A DNA stretch of 64,000 nt from Haloferax prahovense DSM 18310 (GTDB lineage Archaea; Halobacteriota; Halobacteria; Halobacteriales; Haloferacaceae): contig NZ_AOLG01000008.1 of NCBI RefSeq assembly GCF_000336815.1, positions 379,742 to 443,741 of the forward strand, given 5' to 3'. The position numbers and the translations under genes are program-made. This document shows, in pieces, positions 52,555-60,818 of the stretch. Numbering within the stretch: position 1 is the stretch's first letter; each line of letters opens with the position of its first letter. Below the pieces are notes generated by a model. That model ran no database searches and was not told the origin of the DNA. It worked only from the letters and a program-made list of their open reading frames with translations.

Positions 52555-52848
52555 TTACTCGGCGCAGCAGGCCTTTTCCTTGCCGCCGTCGGCTTTGGCC
52601 TGCGCCTGCTGCGGCGCGAGATCGGTCAACTGATAGAGGTTCTGTCGGGCGTCGGCGAAGTAGACGTCCTCGTCGACGATACCGATTCCCTCCAGTCGTT
52701 CGAGCGCGTAGCGAACGGTTCGCGCCGAGAGCATCGACTCTTCGACGATGCCTTTCTGGGTGAGCGGACCGTTGTATTCGAGCACTTTGAAAACGAGCTT
52801 CGCACTCGGTGGGAGGTCGTCGAGACTCTCCTCTTCTGTTCCAGCCAT
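52555..52848 (-). CDS. Winged-helix transcriptional regulator with C-terminal Cys pair
   Basis: A 97-aa DNA-binding protein. It has helix PPSAKLVFKVLEYN, turn and recognition helix MLSARTVRYALERLEGIGIVDE (residues 39-60), then a beta wing (VYFADARQNLYQL). It resembles MarR/TrmB-type winged helices with no effector domain. The tail KEKACCAE carries the only cysteines, Cys94-Cys95, a possible redox or metal sensor. It faces the EMC6-like/rli1 operon. A TATA-like GCATAAACC (52874-52882, this strand) is centred 29 bp before the ATG. Confidence 0.88.
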   Translation of the reverse strand: MAGTEEESLDDLPPSAKLVFKVLEYNGPLTQKGIVEESMLSARTVRYALERLEGIGIVDEDVYFADARQNLYQLTDLAPQQAQAKADGGKEKACCAE

Positions 52849-52882
52849 CGTTACGAATCGAAACGCGCTACCAGCATAAACC

Positions 52883-52907
52883 TTGTTGGCCCGCGACCGG
52901 CCGACAA
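52883..52907. promoter_or_regulatory. Inverted repeat between facing TATA boxes of the HTH gene and EMC6/rli1
   Basis: TTGTTGGCC (52883-52891) and GGCCGACAA (52899-52907) pair at eight of nine positions with a 7-bp spacer. The HTH-gene TATA (52874-52882) abuts the left arm and the other TATA, GCTTTATCC (52909-52917), nearly abuts the right arm. A dimer of the adjacent winged-helix protein could occupy this site and block both promoters. Confidence 0.55.
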
Positions 52908-52972
52908 CGCTTTATCCGCGCGGCGGCCGCAGGAACGAACGCCTTTTGACGCCGGATATCGCAGAGGAACAC

Positions 52973-53287
52973 ATGGCCACGGAAACGCAGACCGGTCTCT
53001 CCAGTCATATTCGTGGAGTGACGGTCACGACACTCGCCTGCCTCGCCGGCATCGCCGCCGCGGTGCTCTCCGGGGCTGTGGTGGGGACGAGTCCCGAGGC
53101 CGCGACCAATCAGTTGGCCGTGGGTATCCTCGGGGCGTTCGTCCTCGTCCAGTTCCCGGTGCTTCGCGTCGTCGGCATCGATGTCAACGGGTTCGGCGTG
53201 AAGGACTACCTCTACGTGGTGTTCATGACCTTCGCGCTCTGGTTCATCACGTTCGCCATCCTCCTGACTTCGGGTGTTCAGATCTAA
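52973..53287 (+). CDS. EMC6-like membrane protein
   Basis: A 104-aa protein with three hydrophobic helices (about residues 21-41, 50-66 and 80-100: GVTVTTLACLAGIAAAVLSG, QLAVGILGAFVLVQFPVL and VVFMTFALWFITFAILLTSG). I recall haloarchaeal proteins of this type annotated as EMC6-like. Eukaryotic EMC6 is a core subunit of the ER membrane insertase. ATG 52973 has GAGG seven bases upstream. Only 2 bp separate it from rli1, so they share a message. The EMC6 assignment is moderate. Confidence 0.7.
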   Translation: MATETQTGLSSHIRGVTVTTLACLAGIAAAVLSGAVVGTSPEAATNQLAVGILGAFVLVQFPVLRVVGIDVNGFGVKDYLYVVFMTFALWFITFAILLTSGVQI

Positions 53288-53289
53288 CG

Positions 53290-55104
53290 ATGGCCGACGA
53301 TAGTATCGCCGTCGTCGACTTAGACCGGTGTTCCCCCGACCGCTGTAGCTACGAGTGCTCGAACTTCTGTCCGCCGAACCGGACGGGTAAAGAGTGCATC
53401 ACGCTCCGCGGCGAGGACGCCGAGCAGGGCGGTCCCGACCAGGTGCGCATCTCCGAGGAGATCTGCCTCGGTGAGACCTGCGGTATCTGCGTCGAGAAGT
53501 GCCCCTTCGATGCAATCGAAATCATCAACCTCCCCTCGGAACTCGACGAGGACCCGACCCACCGCTACGGCGAGAACGCCTTCTCGCTGTACGGCCTTCC
53601 GGTCCCCGAGTCCGGCTCGGTCACGGGTATCCTCGGACCGAACGGTATCGGGAAGACCACGGCCGTCCGCGCCCTCGCGGGCGAAATGGTCCCCAACCTC
53701 GGCAACTACGACGAGGAACCGACGTGGGAGGCCGTCCTCGACCGCTTCCGCGGGACCGAACTCCAGAACTACGTCGAACAGGTTCGAGACGGCGAGGTCT
53801 CCATCGCGCGCAAGCCGCAGTACGTCGACCAGATTCCCAAGCAGTTCGACGGCTCTGCCCGCGACCTCTTGGAGGCGACCGACGAGCGCGGCGCGCTCGA
53901 CTCCTACATCGACCGCCTCGACATCGGCCCGGTCGTCGACAACGACATCGAGACGCTCTCCGGCGGCGAGCTTCAGCGGGTCGCCCTCGCGGCGACGCTC
54001 GCCCGCGACCGCGACTTCTACTTCCTCGACGAGATTTCGCCGTACCTCGACATCGGCCAGCGCGTCACCGCCGCGCGGCTCATCCGCGAACTCGCGGAGG
54101 AAGAAGACCGCGCGGTGCTCGTGGTCGAACACGACCTCGCCATCCTCGACCTGCTCGCCGACACGCTCCACGTCGCCTACGGTGAGCCCGGCGCGTACGG
54201 TGTCATCACCGACCCCAAGTCGGTCAGAAACGGCATCAACGAGTACCTGAAGGGGTATCTCTCGAACGAGAACATGCGCATCCGTCCGGAGGCAATCACC
54301 TTCGAGGAGCACGCGCCGCGCGAGACGACGAAGGCCGAACCCCTCGTCGAGTACCCCGAACTCGCCAAGTCCTACGGCGACGGCGAGTTCTCCCTCGACG
54401 TCGAGGCCGGCACCATCTACAACGGCGAAGTGCTCGGCATCGTCGGCCCCAACGGCATCGGGAAGTCGACGCTCGCACAGCTCTTTACGGGCGACCTGAC
54501 GCCCGACGTGGGCGAACTCGACTTCGCGCTCGACATCTCGTACAAGCCGCAGTACATCGAAATCGACCAGCCGATGCGGGTCGACGCGTTCCTCTCGTCC
54601 ATCACCGACCAGTTCGGTTCGTCGTACTGGAACACCGAAATCGCGAACCCGCTCCAGCTCAACCGCATCATGGAGCGCAACCTCACCGACCTCTCCGGCG
54701 GCGAGCGCCAGCGCGTCGCCATCGCGGCGTGTCTCTCACAGAACGCCGACCTCTACCTGCTTGACGAGCCGTCGGCCCACCTCGACGTGGAACAGCGCGT
54801 GCAGGCCACCTCGGCCATCCGCCGCTACGCCGAGAACCACGACGCGACGGTCATGGTCATCGACCACGACATCTACATGATGGACCTGCTCGCCGACCGC
54901 CTGATGGTGTTCGACGGCGAGCCGTCCATCGAGGGCCACGCCTCGAAGCCCCAGGAGATGCGCGACGGCATGAACGACTTCCTGTCGGACCTCGACATCA
55001 CGTTCCGCCGCGACGAGCGCACCCAGCGCCCGCGCATCAACAAGCCCGACTCGCAACTCGACCGCGAGCAGAAGCGCGCCGGCGAGTACTACTACGCCGA
55101 ATAG
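53290..55104 (+). CDS. rli1: Ribosome recycling/initiation ATPase Rli1 (ABCE1)
   Basis: A 604-aa twin-ABC ATPase that splits ribosomes after termination, with two [4Fe-4S] clusters at the N-terminus. The cluster ligands are seen in DRCSPDRCSYECSNFCPP and ICLGETCGICVEKCP. Nucleotide-binding domain 1 has GPNGIGKTT (about 116-124), LSGGELQR and LDEISPYLD. Domain 2 has GPNGIGKST (about 386-394), LSGGERQR and LDEPSAHLD. The hinge regions are intact. It follows the EMC6-like gene by 2 bp. Confidence 0.97.
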   Translation: MADDSIAVVDLDRCSPDRCSYECSNFCPPNRTGKECITLRGEDAEQGGPDQVRISEEICLGETCGICVEKCPFDAIEIINLPSELDEDPTHRYGENAFSLYGLPVPESGSVTGILGPNGIGKTTAVRALAGEMVPNLGNYDEEPTWEAVLDRFRGTELQNYVEQVRDGEVSIARKPQYVDQIPKQFDGSARDLLEATDERGALDSYIDRLDIGPVVDNDIETLSGGELQRVALAATLARDRDFYFLDEISPYLDIGQRVTAARLIRELAEEEDRAVLVVEHDLAILDLLADTLHVAYGEPGAYGVITDPKSVRNGINEYLKGYLSNENMRIRPEAITFEEHAPRETTKAEPLVEYPELAKSYGDGEFSLDVEAGTIYNGEVLGIVGPNGIGKSTLAQLFTGDLTPDVGELDFALDISYKPQYIEIDQPMRVDAFLSSITDQFGSSYWNTEIANPLQLNRIMERNLTDLSGGERQRVAIAACLSQNADLYLLDEPSAHLDVEQRVQATSAIRRYAENHDATVMVIDHDIYMMDLLADRLMVFDGEPSIEGHASKPQEMRDGMNDFLSDLDITFRRDERTQRPRINKPDSQLDREQKRAGEYYYAE

Positions 55105-55235
55105 CGACCCGTTCGCTCGCGTTTCCACCCCCCGTTTCTCCGTTCTTCGCTCCCTCCCCCTCGGTTACACCTCGCGCCGCGAGTGACTCCGATGTTACTA
55201 CGGGCGTTTTCACGGTCACGCTCGAAGACGGAGAT

Positions 55236-56159
55236 ATGACGACTCAACCTTCATCAGATGGCTCGCTCACGGACGACACCCACCTCGGCCGGGTCGCGCT
55301 CCGCGTCGGCTCGCTCGACCGCGTCGTCCCGTTCTACCGCGACGTGGTCGGCCTCGCGGTCGAGCGCGAACGCGACGGTTCGCGGGCGGTCCTCTCGGCC
55401 GGCGAGATTCCCGTCGTCGTCCTCGACGAGGACTCCGACGCCCCGGAGCGCGGTCGCCGGGAGGCCGGGCTGTTCCACCTCGCGGTTCGCGTGCCCGACC
55501 GAGGCGCGCTCGGCGACGTGCTCTCCCGCGCCAGAACCCGCGCAACCGAGGCCGGCGCGACCTTCTCCGGCGCGTCCGACCACCTCGTCAGCGAGGCGCT
55601 GTACTTCCGCGACCCGGAGGGCAACGGCGTCGAGGTCTACTACGACCGGCCCCGCGAGGAGTGGCCGTGGACCGACGACCGCCGAGTGTCGATGGACACG
55701 CTCGCGCTCGACCTCGGGTCGCTCGCCGACGACGCCGCCGGCGAGGACCGCGCGCCCGACGGCACCGACCTCGGACACGTCCACCTCGAAGTCACGAACG
55801 TCTCCCGTTCGCGGGACTTCTACGTCGACGCGCTCGGCATGCGCGTCCGCGACGAGGGTTACCCCAGCGCGTCGTTCGTCGCCGCCGGCGAGTACCACCA
55901 CCACGTCGGCCTGAACAGTTGGAACACCCGAAGCGCCCCCGCCGGTGAGGGCCGCGGCATCGAGTGGTTCGAAGTCGTCGTCCCCGACGCCGCGACACTC
56001 GACGCGGTCCGGGAGTCGCTGGCCGACGGTGGCCACGGGTTCGACGACGGCGGGTTCGACGGGGACGAATCCGGGGACGGCGACGCGGCCGGCGCGACCG
56101 ACTCGCTCGTCGTCTCCGACCCCGATGAAATCCAAATCCGCGTCGTTCACGGCGGCTGA
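55236..56159 (+). CDS. VOC-family dioxygenase-like protein (two-domain)
   Basis: A 307-aa protein with two glyoxalase/bleomycin-resistance modules, as in extradiol ring-cleaving catechol dioxygenases. The first begins HLGRVALRVGSLDRVVPFYRDVVG and includes FHLAVRV and GNGVEVYY. The second begins LGHVHLEVTNVSRSRDFYVDALGM with EYHHHVGLN. Possible metal ligands are His in these segments and a Glu near GVEVYY or GIEWFEVVVPD. The substrate is unknown; the family also contains thiol-dependent and isomerase members. Confidence 0.87.
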   Translation: MTTQPSSDGSLTDDTHLGRVALRVGSLDRVVPFYRDVVGLAVERERDGSRAVLSAGEIPVVVLDEDSDAPERGRREAGLFHLAVRVPDRGALGDVLSRARTRATEAGATFSGASDHLVSEALYFRDPEGNGVEVYYDRPREEWPWTDDRRVSMDTLALDLGSLADDAAGEDRAPDGTDLGHVHLEVTNVSRSRDFYVDALGMRVRDEGYPSASFVAAGEYHHHVGLNSWNTRSAPAGEGRGIEWFEVVVPDAATLDAVRESLADGGHGFDDGGFDGDESGDGDAAGATDSLVVSDPDEIQIRVVHGG

Positions 56160-56214
56160 CGGGTCGATTCGGCCGAACGAATCGTTTTGTCGCTAGTCGC
56201 CCAACGGGCGGGTA

Positions 56215-56697
56215 ATGATATCGAGTGATTCGAGCGAGCGCCGCCGCGGGCTCACCCTCCGAAGCCCGGCGTTCGACGACGGAAGCCCGATACCCCGCAC
56301 CCACGGCTACGCGACCGAAAACGAGAGCCCACCGCTCCGAATCGGCGGCGTTCCCCCCGGGACCGCCTCGCTCGCCCTCGTGATGGACGACCCCGACGCG
56401 GTGAAACCCGCGGGCAAGGTGTGGGACCACTGGCTGGTCTGGAACATCGACCCCGAGACCGACGCCATCGAGGCGGGCGAGACGCCGCCGGGCGCGGTCG
56501 AGGGAACCAACAGCTACGGCGAACGGGACTACGGCGGCCCGAACCCGCCGGACGGCGAGCACACTTATCGGTTCCTGTTGTACGCGCTCGACACCTCCCT
56601 CGACCTCGACGCCGGTGCGACGAAAGCCGACCTGAAACGCGCCATCGCGGGACACGTCACCGCCGAGACGCAACTGACCGGGAAATACGCGCCCTGA
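56215..56697 (+). CDS. YbhB/YbcL (PEBP) family protein
   Basis: A 160-aa phosphatidylethanolamine-binding-like protein with the signature ASLALVMDDPDAVKPAGKVWDHWLVWNI (DPDA and HW) and the loop YGGPNPPDGEHTYRF. No signal peptide is evident, so it is cytoplasmic. The family binds anionic ligands and in eukaryotes inhibits Raf-type kinases; the archaeal role is unknown. ATG 56215 is the likely start (MISSDSSERRRG). Confidence 0.92.
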   Translation: MISSDSSERRRGLTLRSPAFDDGSPIPRTHGYATENESPPLRIGGVPPGTASLALVMDDPDAVKPAGKVWDHWLVWNIDPETDAIEAGETPPGAVEGTNSYGERDYGGPNPPDGEHTYRFLLYALDTSLDLDAGATKADLKRAIAGHVTAETQLTGKYAP

Positions 56698-56721
56698 GGC
56701 TGCCGAAGCCGGTTCTTCCGG

Positions 56722-57837
56722 TCAGCGGCCGCCGTCTGACTCGACGACCGCGCCCGTCCCCGTCCCCGTCCCCGTCCCCGGACCTGCGCCAGCGCCCGAC
56801 CCCGCGCCGCGGTCGCCGTCTTCGCCCGCCCGAAGCGACACGTCGTAGCCGAAGGCACGAATCACGCCGAGGTTCGTCCGCACGTGGTCCGTGACGGCGG
56901 GAATCCGTACGCGACCCCCGGCGAGCGCGACCCAGACGAGCAGTTGGTCGGCCATGTGGCGGTCAACCGGCGCGTCGCCGCCGAGCCAGTCGAGAAGCGA
57001 GTCGGCCGCCCGCGACCCGACCGTCTCGGCCGGCGTGCCGCGCTCGCCGTAGGCGTCGAAGCCGGCGACGAGCGACGCGGAGCCGTCGCCGCCTCTCTCG
57101 TCTTCTCCGCCCCGAGCGACGACGACCACGGCCGAACCGGGCGAGTCGCTCTCGACCGACGAGACCGACGACCGAATCGGGAGGTCGACGCCCGCCTCGG
57201 CGAGCGCGTCGCGGACGCCCTCGACCTGTCGCTCGGCCACCGCGGCGTCAGCGAGCGACTCGCTCGCGACCGAGTAGACTCGAAGTTCGTCGGGCTCCGC
57301 GCGGCGAGTCAGTTCGACCGGTGTCGGCTCGGCCGGTTCGATGCGGAGCGAAAGCGTGCCCCCGCCGGCCGGGTAGAAGCCGCGACGAGGCACCGAGACG
57401 CCGAACTCGACGCCGAACGCCGAACACAGCGGACGCTTCGCGTACCGGAGGTAGTCCGCAGGCGGCGACCACCGAACGTCGGTGCCGCCGGTGACGGTGA
57501 GCGAGAGCGGGTCGTCGAGAGCGACGGCCGCGGGGAGCAGCGTCTCGCAGACGAGCGTCGCGCTCCCGGCGGTGCCGACGGCCGCCTCGACCGGGTCGGC
57601 TCGGACGTTGCGGGGGGAAAAGCGGAGCGTCGACGACCCGACCTCGTCGCCGGCGACGTCGGCGTTCGAGACGGCCGCGGCGACGGAGACGCAGGCGACG
57701 TGCTGGGCCTTCAGCCCGGGCGTCGAGCGGTTCCCGCGGACGTTCGTCATCTCGAACGGCTCGCCGGTCACGACCGAGAGGGCGAGGGCGGTCCTGAGGG
57801 GCTGTCCGCCGCCCTCCCGCCCGTCGAGTCGGCGCAT
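56722..57837 (-). CDS. rtcA: RNA 3'-terminal phosphate cyclase
   Basis: A 371-aa enzyme that converts an RNA 3'-phosphate to a 2',3'-cyclic end using ATP. EGGGQPLRTALALS at the N-terminus binds the substrate. The catalytic His294 lies in DRHMADQLL, where the E. coli enzyme has its adenylated His. It begins immediately after the stop codon of the universal stress gene, so it is its operon partner. The C-terminus ends in a repetitive Gly-Thr tail from a GC-rich hexanucleotide array (see 56752). Confidence 0.93.
   Translation of the reverse strand: MRRLDGREGGGQPLRTALALSVVTGEPFEMTNVRGNRSTPGLKAQHVACVSVAAAVSNADVAGDEVGSSTLRFSPRNVRADPVEAAVGTAGSATLVCETLLPAAVALDDPLSLTVTGGTDVRWSPPADYLRYAKRPLCSAFGVEFGVSVPRRGFYPAGGGTLSLRIEPAEPTPVELTRRAEPDELRVYSVASESLADAAVAERQVEGVRDALAEAGVDLPIRSSVSSVESDSPGSAVVVVARGGEDERGGDGSASLVAGFDAYGERGTPAETVGSRAADSLLDWLGGDAPVDRHMADQLLVWVALAGGRVRIPAVTDHVRTNLGVIRAFGYDVSLRAGEDGDRGAGSGAGAGPGTGTGTGTGAVVESDGGR
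56752..56781. repeat. Hexanucleotide tandem repeat (CCCCGT) inside rtcA 3' end
   Basis: Three perfect CCCCGT units (56758-56775) flanked by one-mismatch units on both sides. On the coding strand it encodes alternating Gly-Thr near the end of RtcA. The unit length is a multiple of three, so slippage would change tail length without changing frame. Confidence 0.75.
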
Positions 57838-58287
57838 TCAGCGGACGACGGTGACGGGGCAGGACGCCCGCTCGACCAGTTCCTTGGCGACGCTCCCGAC
57901 CAGCCCCTCGTAGCGTTTCGAGAGGCCGCGGTGGCCGACGAAGATGCCCTCGGCACCTGACTCGTCGGCGTAGGTCGGAATCGCCTCGACGGGGTCGCCG
58001 TAGAGGAGTTCCGTGGTCGCTTCGACGCCCGCGTCGGCGGCGCGTTCGGCGGCCGCTTGTATGACGTGTTCGGCGCGCGATTCCGCGTCTTCGAGGCTCT
58101 CGGCGACGATTCGGTCGCCGGTTCTGGCGACCCCCGCGACGGGTTCCTCGCCGCCTTCGACGAGGACCTGCGGTTCGACCGCGTGGACGATGGTGACCGT
58201 CGCACCCAGCGGTTCGAGCATCGTGAGCGCGTGGTCGAGCGCTCTATCGGCGGCCGCAGAGCCGTCTACTGCAACGACGAAGTTCAT
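57838..58287 (-). CDS. Universal stress protein (UspA family)
   Basis: A 149-aa Usp with the intact ATP loop GHRGLSKRYEGLVGS (GxxG, nine residues, GS), unlike the other Usp in this window. It starts MNFVVAVDGSAAADRALDHAL. The stop codon is directly followed by the rtcA start codon with no spacer, so translation is coupled. A short dyad ACCTG-AATA-CAGGT (58288-58301) touches its start codon. Confidence 0.93.
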   Translation of the reverse strand: MNFVVAVDGSAAADRALDHALTMLEPLGATVTIVHAVEPQVLVEGGEEPVAGVARTGDRIVAESLEDAESRAEHVIQAAAERAADAGVEATTELLYGDPVEAIPTYADESGAEGIFVGHRGLSKRYEGLVGSVAKELVERASCPVTVVR

Positions 58288-58345
58288 ACCTGAATACAGG
58301 TGCCGAGACGAGAAAAAGGGTGAGACGGCGCTCGCGTTCGGAGAA

Positions 58346-58867
58346 CTAGTGGACGAGCCGACTGCAGGTGCCGCAGAGGTTCTCTTCTTTCACGTCCACC
58401 TCGCGGACCGTCGGCGAGAAGGACATGACGCACTTGTTGTTGTCGCAGTGCTCGAGGCCGAGGGTGTGGCCGATTTCGTGGACGACCTCCTTTCGCACGC
58501 GGTCGGACAGCACCTCGTCGGCGGGCTTGTTCGTGATGCCGCCGTCCGTGGAGGTCTGGAGGCGGTACGTGGAGATGACGGAGCCGTTGCCGTTGAGGTA
58601 CGCGAGGCCGAAGACGTAGTTTCGGCGGCGGTAGTAGAGGTCCTTTTCCGTGATGCCGATGTTCTTCTCGCCGCGACCGATGCGGCTCGCCAGCTCGATG
58701 AACTGCTCGGCCCGGTACTGGTTTCGGCTCCGGTCGAACGCGCCCTCGGGAATCGCCTGATTCGAGTGCACGGTCACGTCGCAGTCGTAGACGGAGCGGA
58801 GTCCGGCGGATGCCTCCCGCTTGACGGCCGCAGAAATATCCCCGATAGGCACGATATCGACGAGCAT
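58346..58867 (-). CDS. amzA: Archaemetzincin (zinc metalloprotease)
   Basis: A 173-aa metzincin-type peptidase. The zinc motif HEIGHTLGLEHC is at residues 130-141 (His130, His134, His140). A second zinc site of the family is formed by Cys141, Cys146, Cys165 and Cys168, with the Met-turn at Met148 (CVMSF). ATG 58867 is chosen to match the family start MLVDIVPIGDIS. The gene is divergent from the UPF0146 gene with only 39 bp between. Substrates are unknown. Confidence 0.95.
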   Translation of the reverse strand: MLVDIVPIGDISAAVKREASAGLRSVYDCDVTVHSNQAIPEGAFDRSRNQYRAEQFIELASRIGRGEKNIGITEKDLYYRRRNYVFGLAYLNGNGSVISTYRLQTSTDGGITNKPADEVLSDRVRKEVVHEIGHTLGLEHCDNNKCVMSFSPTVREVDVKEENLCGTCSRLVH

Positions 58868-58873
58868 GCGAGG

Positions 58874-58900
58874 GATTAAGCGGGGACGCTTCATAAATAT
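58874..58900. promoter_or_regulatory. Interleaved divergent promoters for amzA and the UPF0146 gene
   Basis: A forward TATA-like GATTAAGCG (58874-58882) is centred 29 bp before the UPF0146 GTG at 58907. A reverse TATA-like ATATTTATG (58892-58900 on the other strand) is centred 29 bp before the amzA ATG at 58867. The two are 18 bp apart and each predicted transcript runs over the other box. Confidence 0.55.
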
Positions 58901-58906
58901 CCCGAC

Positions 58907-59338
58907 GTGAAAAAATCGCTGCGCGACGCGCTCGTCGCACGGTTGTCGGGGTACGACCGCGCGGTCGAAGTCGGGGTCGGCCGGGAGCCGTCGGTGGCGG
59001 CTGCCCTCGCCGACCGCGGGGTCGACGTGGTCGCCGTCGACGTACACGAGTTCCCCGTCCCCGAGGGTGTCTCGTTCGTCCGCGACGACGTGTTCGCCCG
59101 CGCCGACGCCCCCGACCTCGGTCCCTACGCCGACGCCGGCGTCGTCTACGCTCTGAACGTCCCCGTCGAACTTCACCGGCCCGCCGCGGAGGTCGCCCGC
59201 CGCGCCGACGCCGACTTCCTGTTCACCACGCTCGGCTACGACGAACCCTCAATTCCGGTCGCCCGCGAGACGCTTCCGGGCGACACGCTGTACGTCGCCG
59301 AGCGCGGACGGCGGGGCCAGCGCGCCCGGGGGGACTAG
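58907..59338 (+). CDS. UPF0146 family protein
   Basis: A 143-aa protein with a GTG start (reads as M). The sequence resembles a truncated methyltransferase-like Rossmann fold: [31 protein letters not shown] binds a nucleotide-like ligand. A beta strand carries the conserved [22 protein letters not shown]. There is no obvious catalytic motif. UPF0146 is archaeal; function unknown. Confidence 0.9.
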   Translation: MKKSLRDALVARLSGYDRAVEVGVGREPSVAAALADRGVDVVAVDVHEFPVPEGVSFVRDDVFARADAPDLGPYADAGVVYALNVPVELHRPAAEVARRADADFLFTTLGYDEPSIPVARETLPGDTLYVAERGRRGQRARGD

Positions 59339-59390
59339 CCCGCCCGGCCCCAAGAGTAAGGCACTTGCCCGCTCGCCGCGCGGTTCCGGT

Positions 59391-60245
59391 ATGCACGCGG
59401 ACGCTGTCGTCTTCGATATCGACGGAGTGCTCGTCGACGTCGCCGACTCCTACCGGCGCGCCATCGTCGAATCAGTGGACCGACACTACGGCACGACCAT
59501 CTCCCGCGACGAGGTCCAACTGTTCAAGGACGCCGGCGGCTTCAACAACGACTGGGAACTGACGTACGCGGCGGCGCTGTACGTCCTCGCCGCCCGCGAG
59601 ACCGACCTGTCGGTCGCCGAGTTCACCGACGACATCGAGGCCCGCGGCGGCGGCCTCGACGCCGCCGAGGCGACCGTCGAAGCCCTGTTTTCCGACCCGA
59701 GCGTCGTCTTCGACGAGTGGGACCCCGAGGCGCTCCGCGAGACGTTTCAGGCGCTCTATCTCGGAAGCGACCGCTACCGCGACCTCGAAGGCGGCGACCC
59801 GCCGTTCGAGGCCCCGGGCTACATCCACGACGAACCCGTGCTCCTCCGTCAGGAGACGCTCGACGCCCTCGGCGACCGCGAACTCGGCGTCGTCACCGGC
59901 CGGCCCAGCGCGGAGGCCGACATCGCGCTCGACCGCGTCGCCCTCGATGTGGCCGACGACCACCGGTTCACGATGGACGACTGGGAGGAGGGAAAGCCCC
60001 ACCCGGCCGCGCTCGTGACGGTCGCGGAGCGCCTCGGAGCCGAGTCGGTCGTCTTCGTCGGCGACACCCTCGACGACGTGAAGACGGCGCTGAACGCCGA
60101 CGCCGCTGACCCCGACCGCGTCTACTACGGCGTCGGCGTCCTCTCGGGCGGCCTGACCGGCGACGACGGCCGACAGAAGTTCTCCGAAATCGGCGCGGCC
60201 GCCGTCGTCGAGGACGTGAACGAAGTTCCGGACCTCCTCGACTGA
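59391..60245 (+). CDS. HAD-superfamily hydrolase (TIGR01548 type)
   Basis: A 284-aa phosphatase-type enzyme with motif [12 protein letters not shown] (nucleophile Asp9, Asp11), motif II GVVTGRP, motif [11 protein letters not shown] and motif [14 protein letters not shown] helical cap domain follows motif I. This length and the N-terminal sequence match the TIGR01548 subfamily seen in haloarchaea. Substrate not known. Its TGA overlaps a tiny ORF that in turn overlaps the next gene. Confidence 0.9.
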   Translation: MHADAVVFDIDGVLVDVADSYRRAIVESVDRHYGTTISRDEVQLFKDAGGFNNDWELTYAAALYVLAARETDLSVAEFTDDIEARGGGLDAAEATVEALFSDPSVVFDEWDPEALRETFQALYLGSDRYRDLEGGDPPFEAPGYIHDEPVLLRQETLDALGDRELGVVTGRPSAEADIALDRVALDVADDHRFTMDDWEEGKPHPAALVTVAERLGAESVVFVGDTLDDVKTALNADAADPDRVYYGVGVLSGGLTGDDGRQKFSEIGAAAVVEDVNEVPDLLD

Positions 60246-60295
60246 TGGCTCCGACGCTGACTCCGACTCCCGTTTCGCCGCCGGAGGGCCGCTGA
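60245..60295 (+). CDS. Putative 16-aa bridging ORF
   Basis: An ATG (60245-60247) overlaps the HAD stop as TGATG and the frame ends in a TGA that overlaps the next gene's ATG, again as TGATG. The peptide ([16 protein letters not shown]) is Pro/Thr-rich. It may be a translational relay or coincidence. It needs ribosome-profiling support. Confidence 0.25.
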   Translation: MAPTLTPTPVSPPEGR

Positions 60296-60507
60296 TGGGA
60301 CACCTCCGCGCCTTCGTCGTCACGCTGCTCGCGCTCGACGCGCTCGTGGTCGTCGTCGGGACGTACCTCCTCCCGCCGGACCCGTTCACGCAGTTGTTCC
60401 TCGTCGGGCCGCTGTTGCTGTTGGCTCCGGTGGTCGCGTGGTGGCTCGTCTACCGCGACGGCTTCGAGCGGGTACAGGCGCTCGTCGAGTCCGACGACGA
60501 CGCCTGA
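60295..60507 (+). CDS. Small two-helix membrane protein, 70 aa
   Basis: Not recognised. Residues about 5-24 (RAFVVTLLALDALVVVVGTY) and 31-54 (PFTQLFLVGPLLLLAPVVAWWLVY) form two helices separated by LLPPD. The short acidic tail ends FERVQALVESDDDA. It lies downstream of the HAD gene, likely in the same message. Confidence 0.75.
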   Translation: MGHLRAFVVTLLALDALVVVVGTYLLPPDPFTQLFLVGPLLLLAPVVAWWLVYRDGFERVQALVESDDDA

Positions 60508-60511
60508 CGCC

Positions 60512-60739
60512 TCAGCCGGACCGGCTCCCGAACCGCGCGCCGAGGTCGTCGACCAGCCTGACGGCGATGTACACCGGAAGCACCCATACCAGCGCGATAC
60601 AGAAGACACCGAGCGCGGTTCCGAGAACCCCGTCGATACCCGGCGCAGTCTGCATGAAAATCAGCACGACGAACCACAGCGTCAGCGCCTGAACGTACCT
60701 CGGTTCGTTCACGCTTTCGTGGCAGTTTTTTGAACTCAT
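60512..60739 (-). CDS. Small membrane protein, 75 aa
   Basis: Not recognised. Residues about 15-33 (QALTLWFVVLIFMQTAPGI) and 39-60 (GTALGVFCIALVWVLPVYIAV) are hydrophobic. ATG 60739 gives MSSKNCHESVNEPRY, preferred over a start 114 bp further upstream that would overlap the divergent fno gene. It is convergent with the small membrane gene at 60295. Confidence 0.65.
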   Translation of the reverse strand: MSSKNCHESVNEPRYVQALTLWFVVLIFMQTAPGIDGVLGTALGVFCIALVWVLPVYIAVRLVDDLGARFGSRSG

Positions 60740-60818
60740 AGCGCTTTCTCCTCGCGGACACAGGCAGAACCGACCGGTCGCACAACCCTTTAGGTCGGCT
60801 CGGTCCGGAGGTGTGAGT

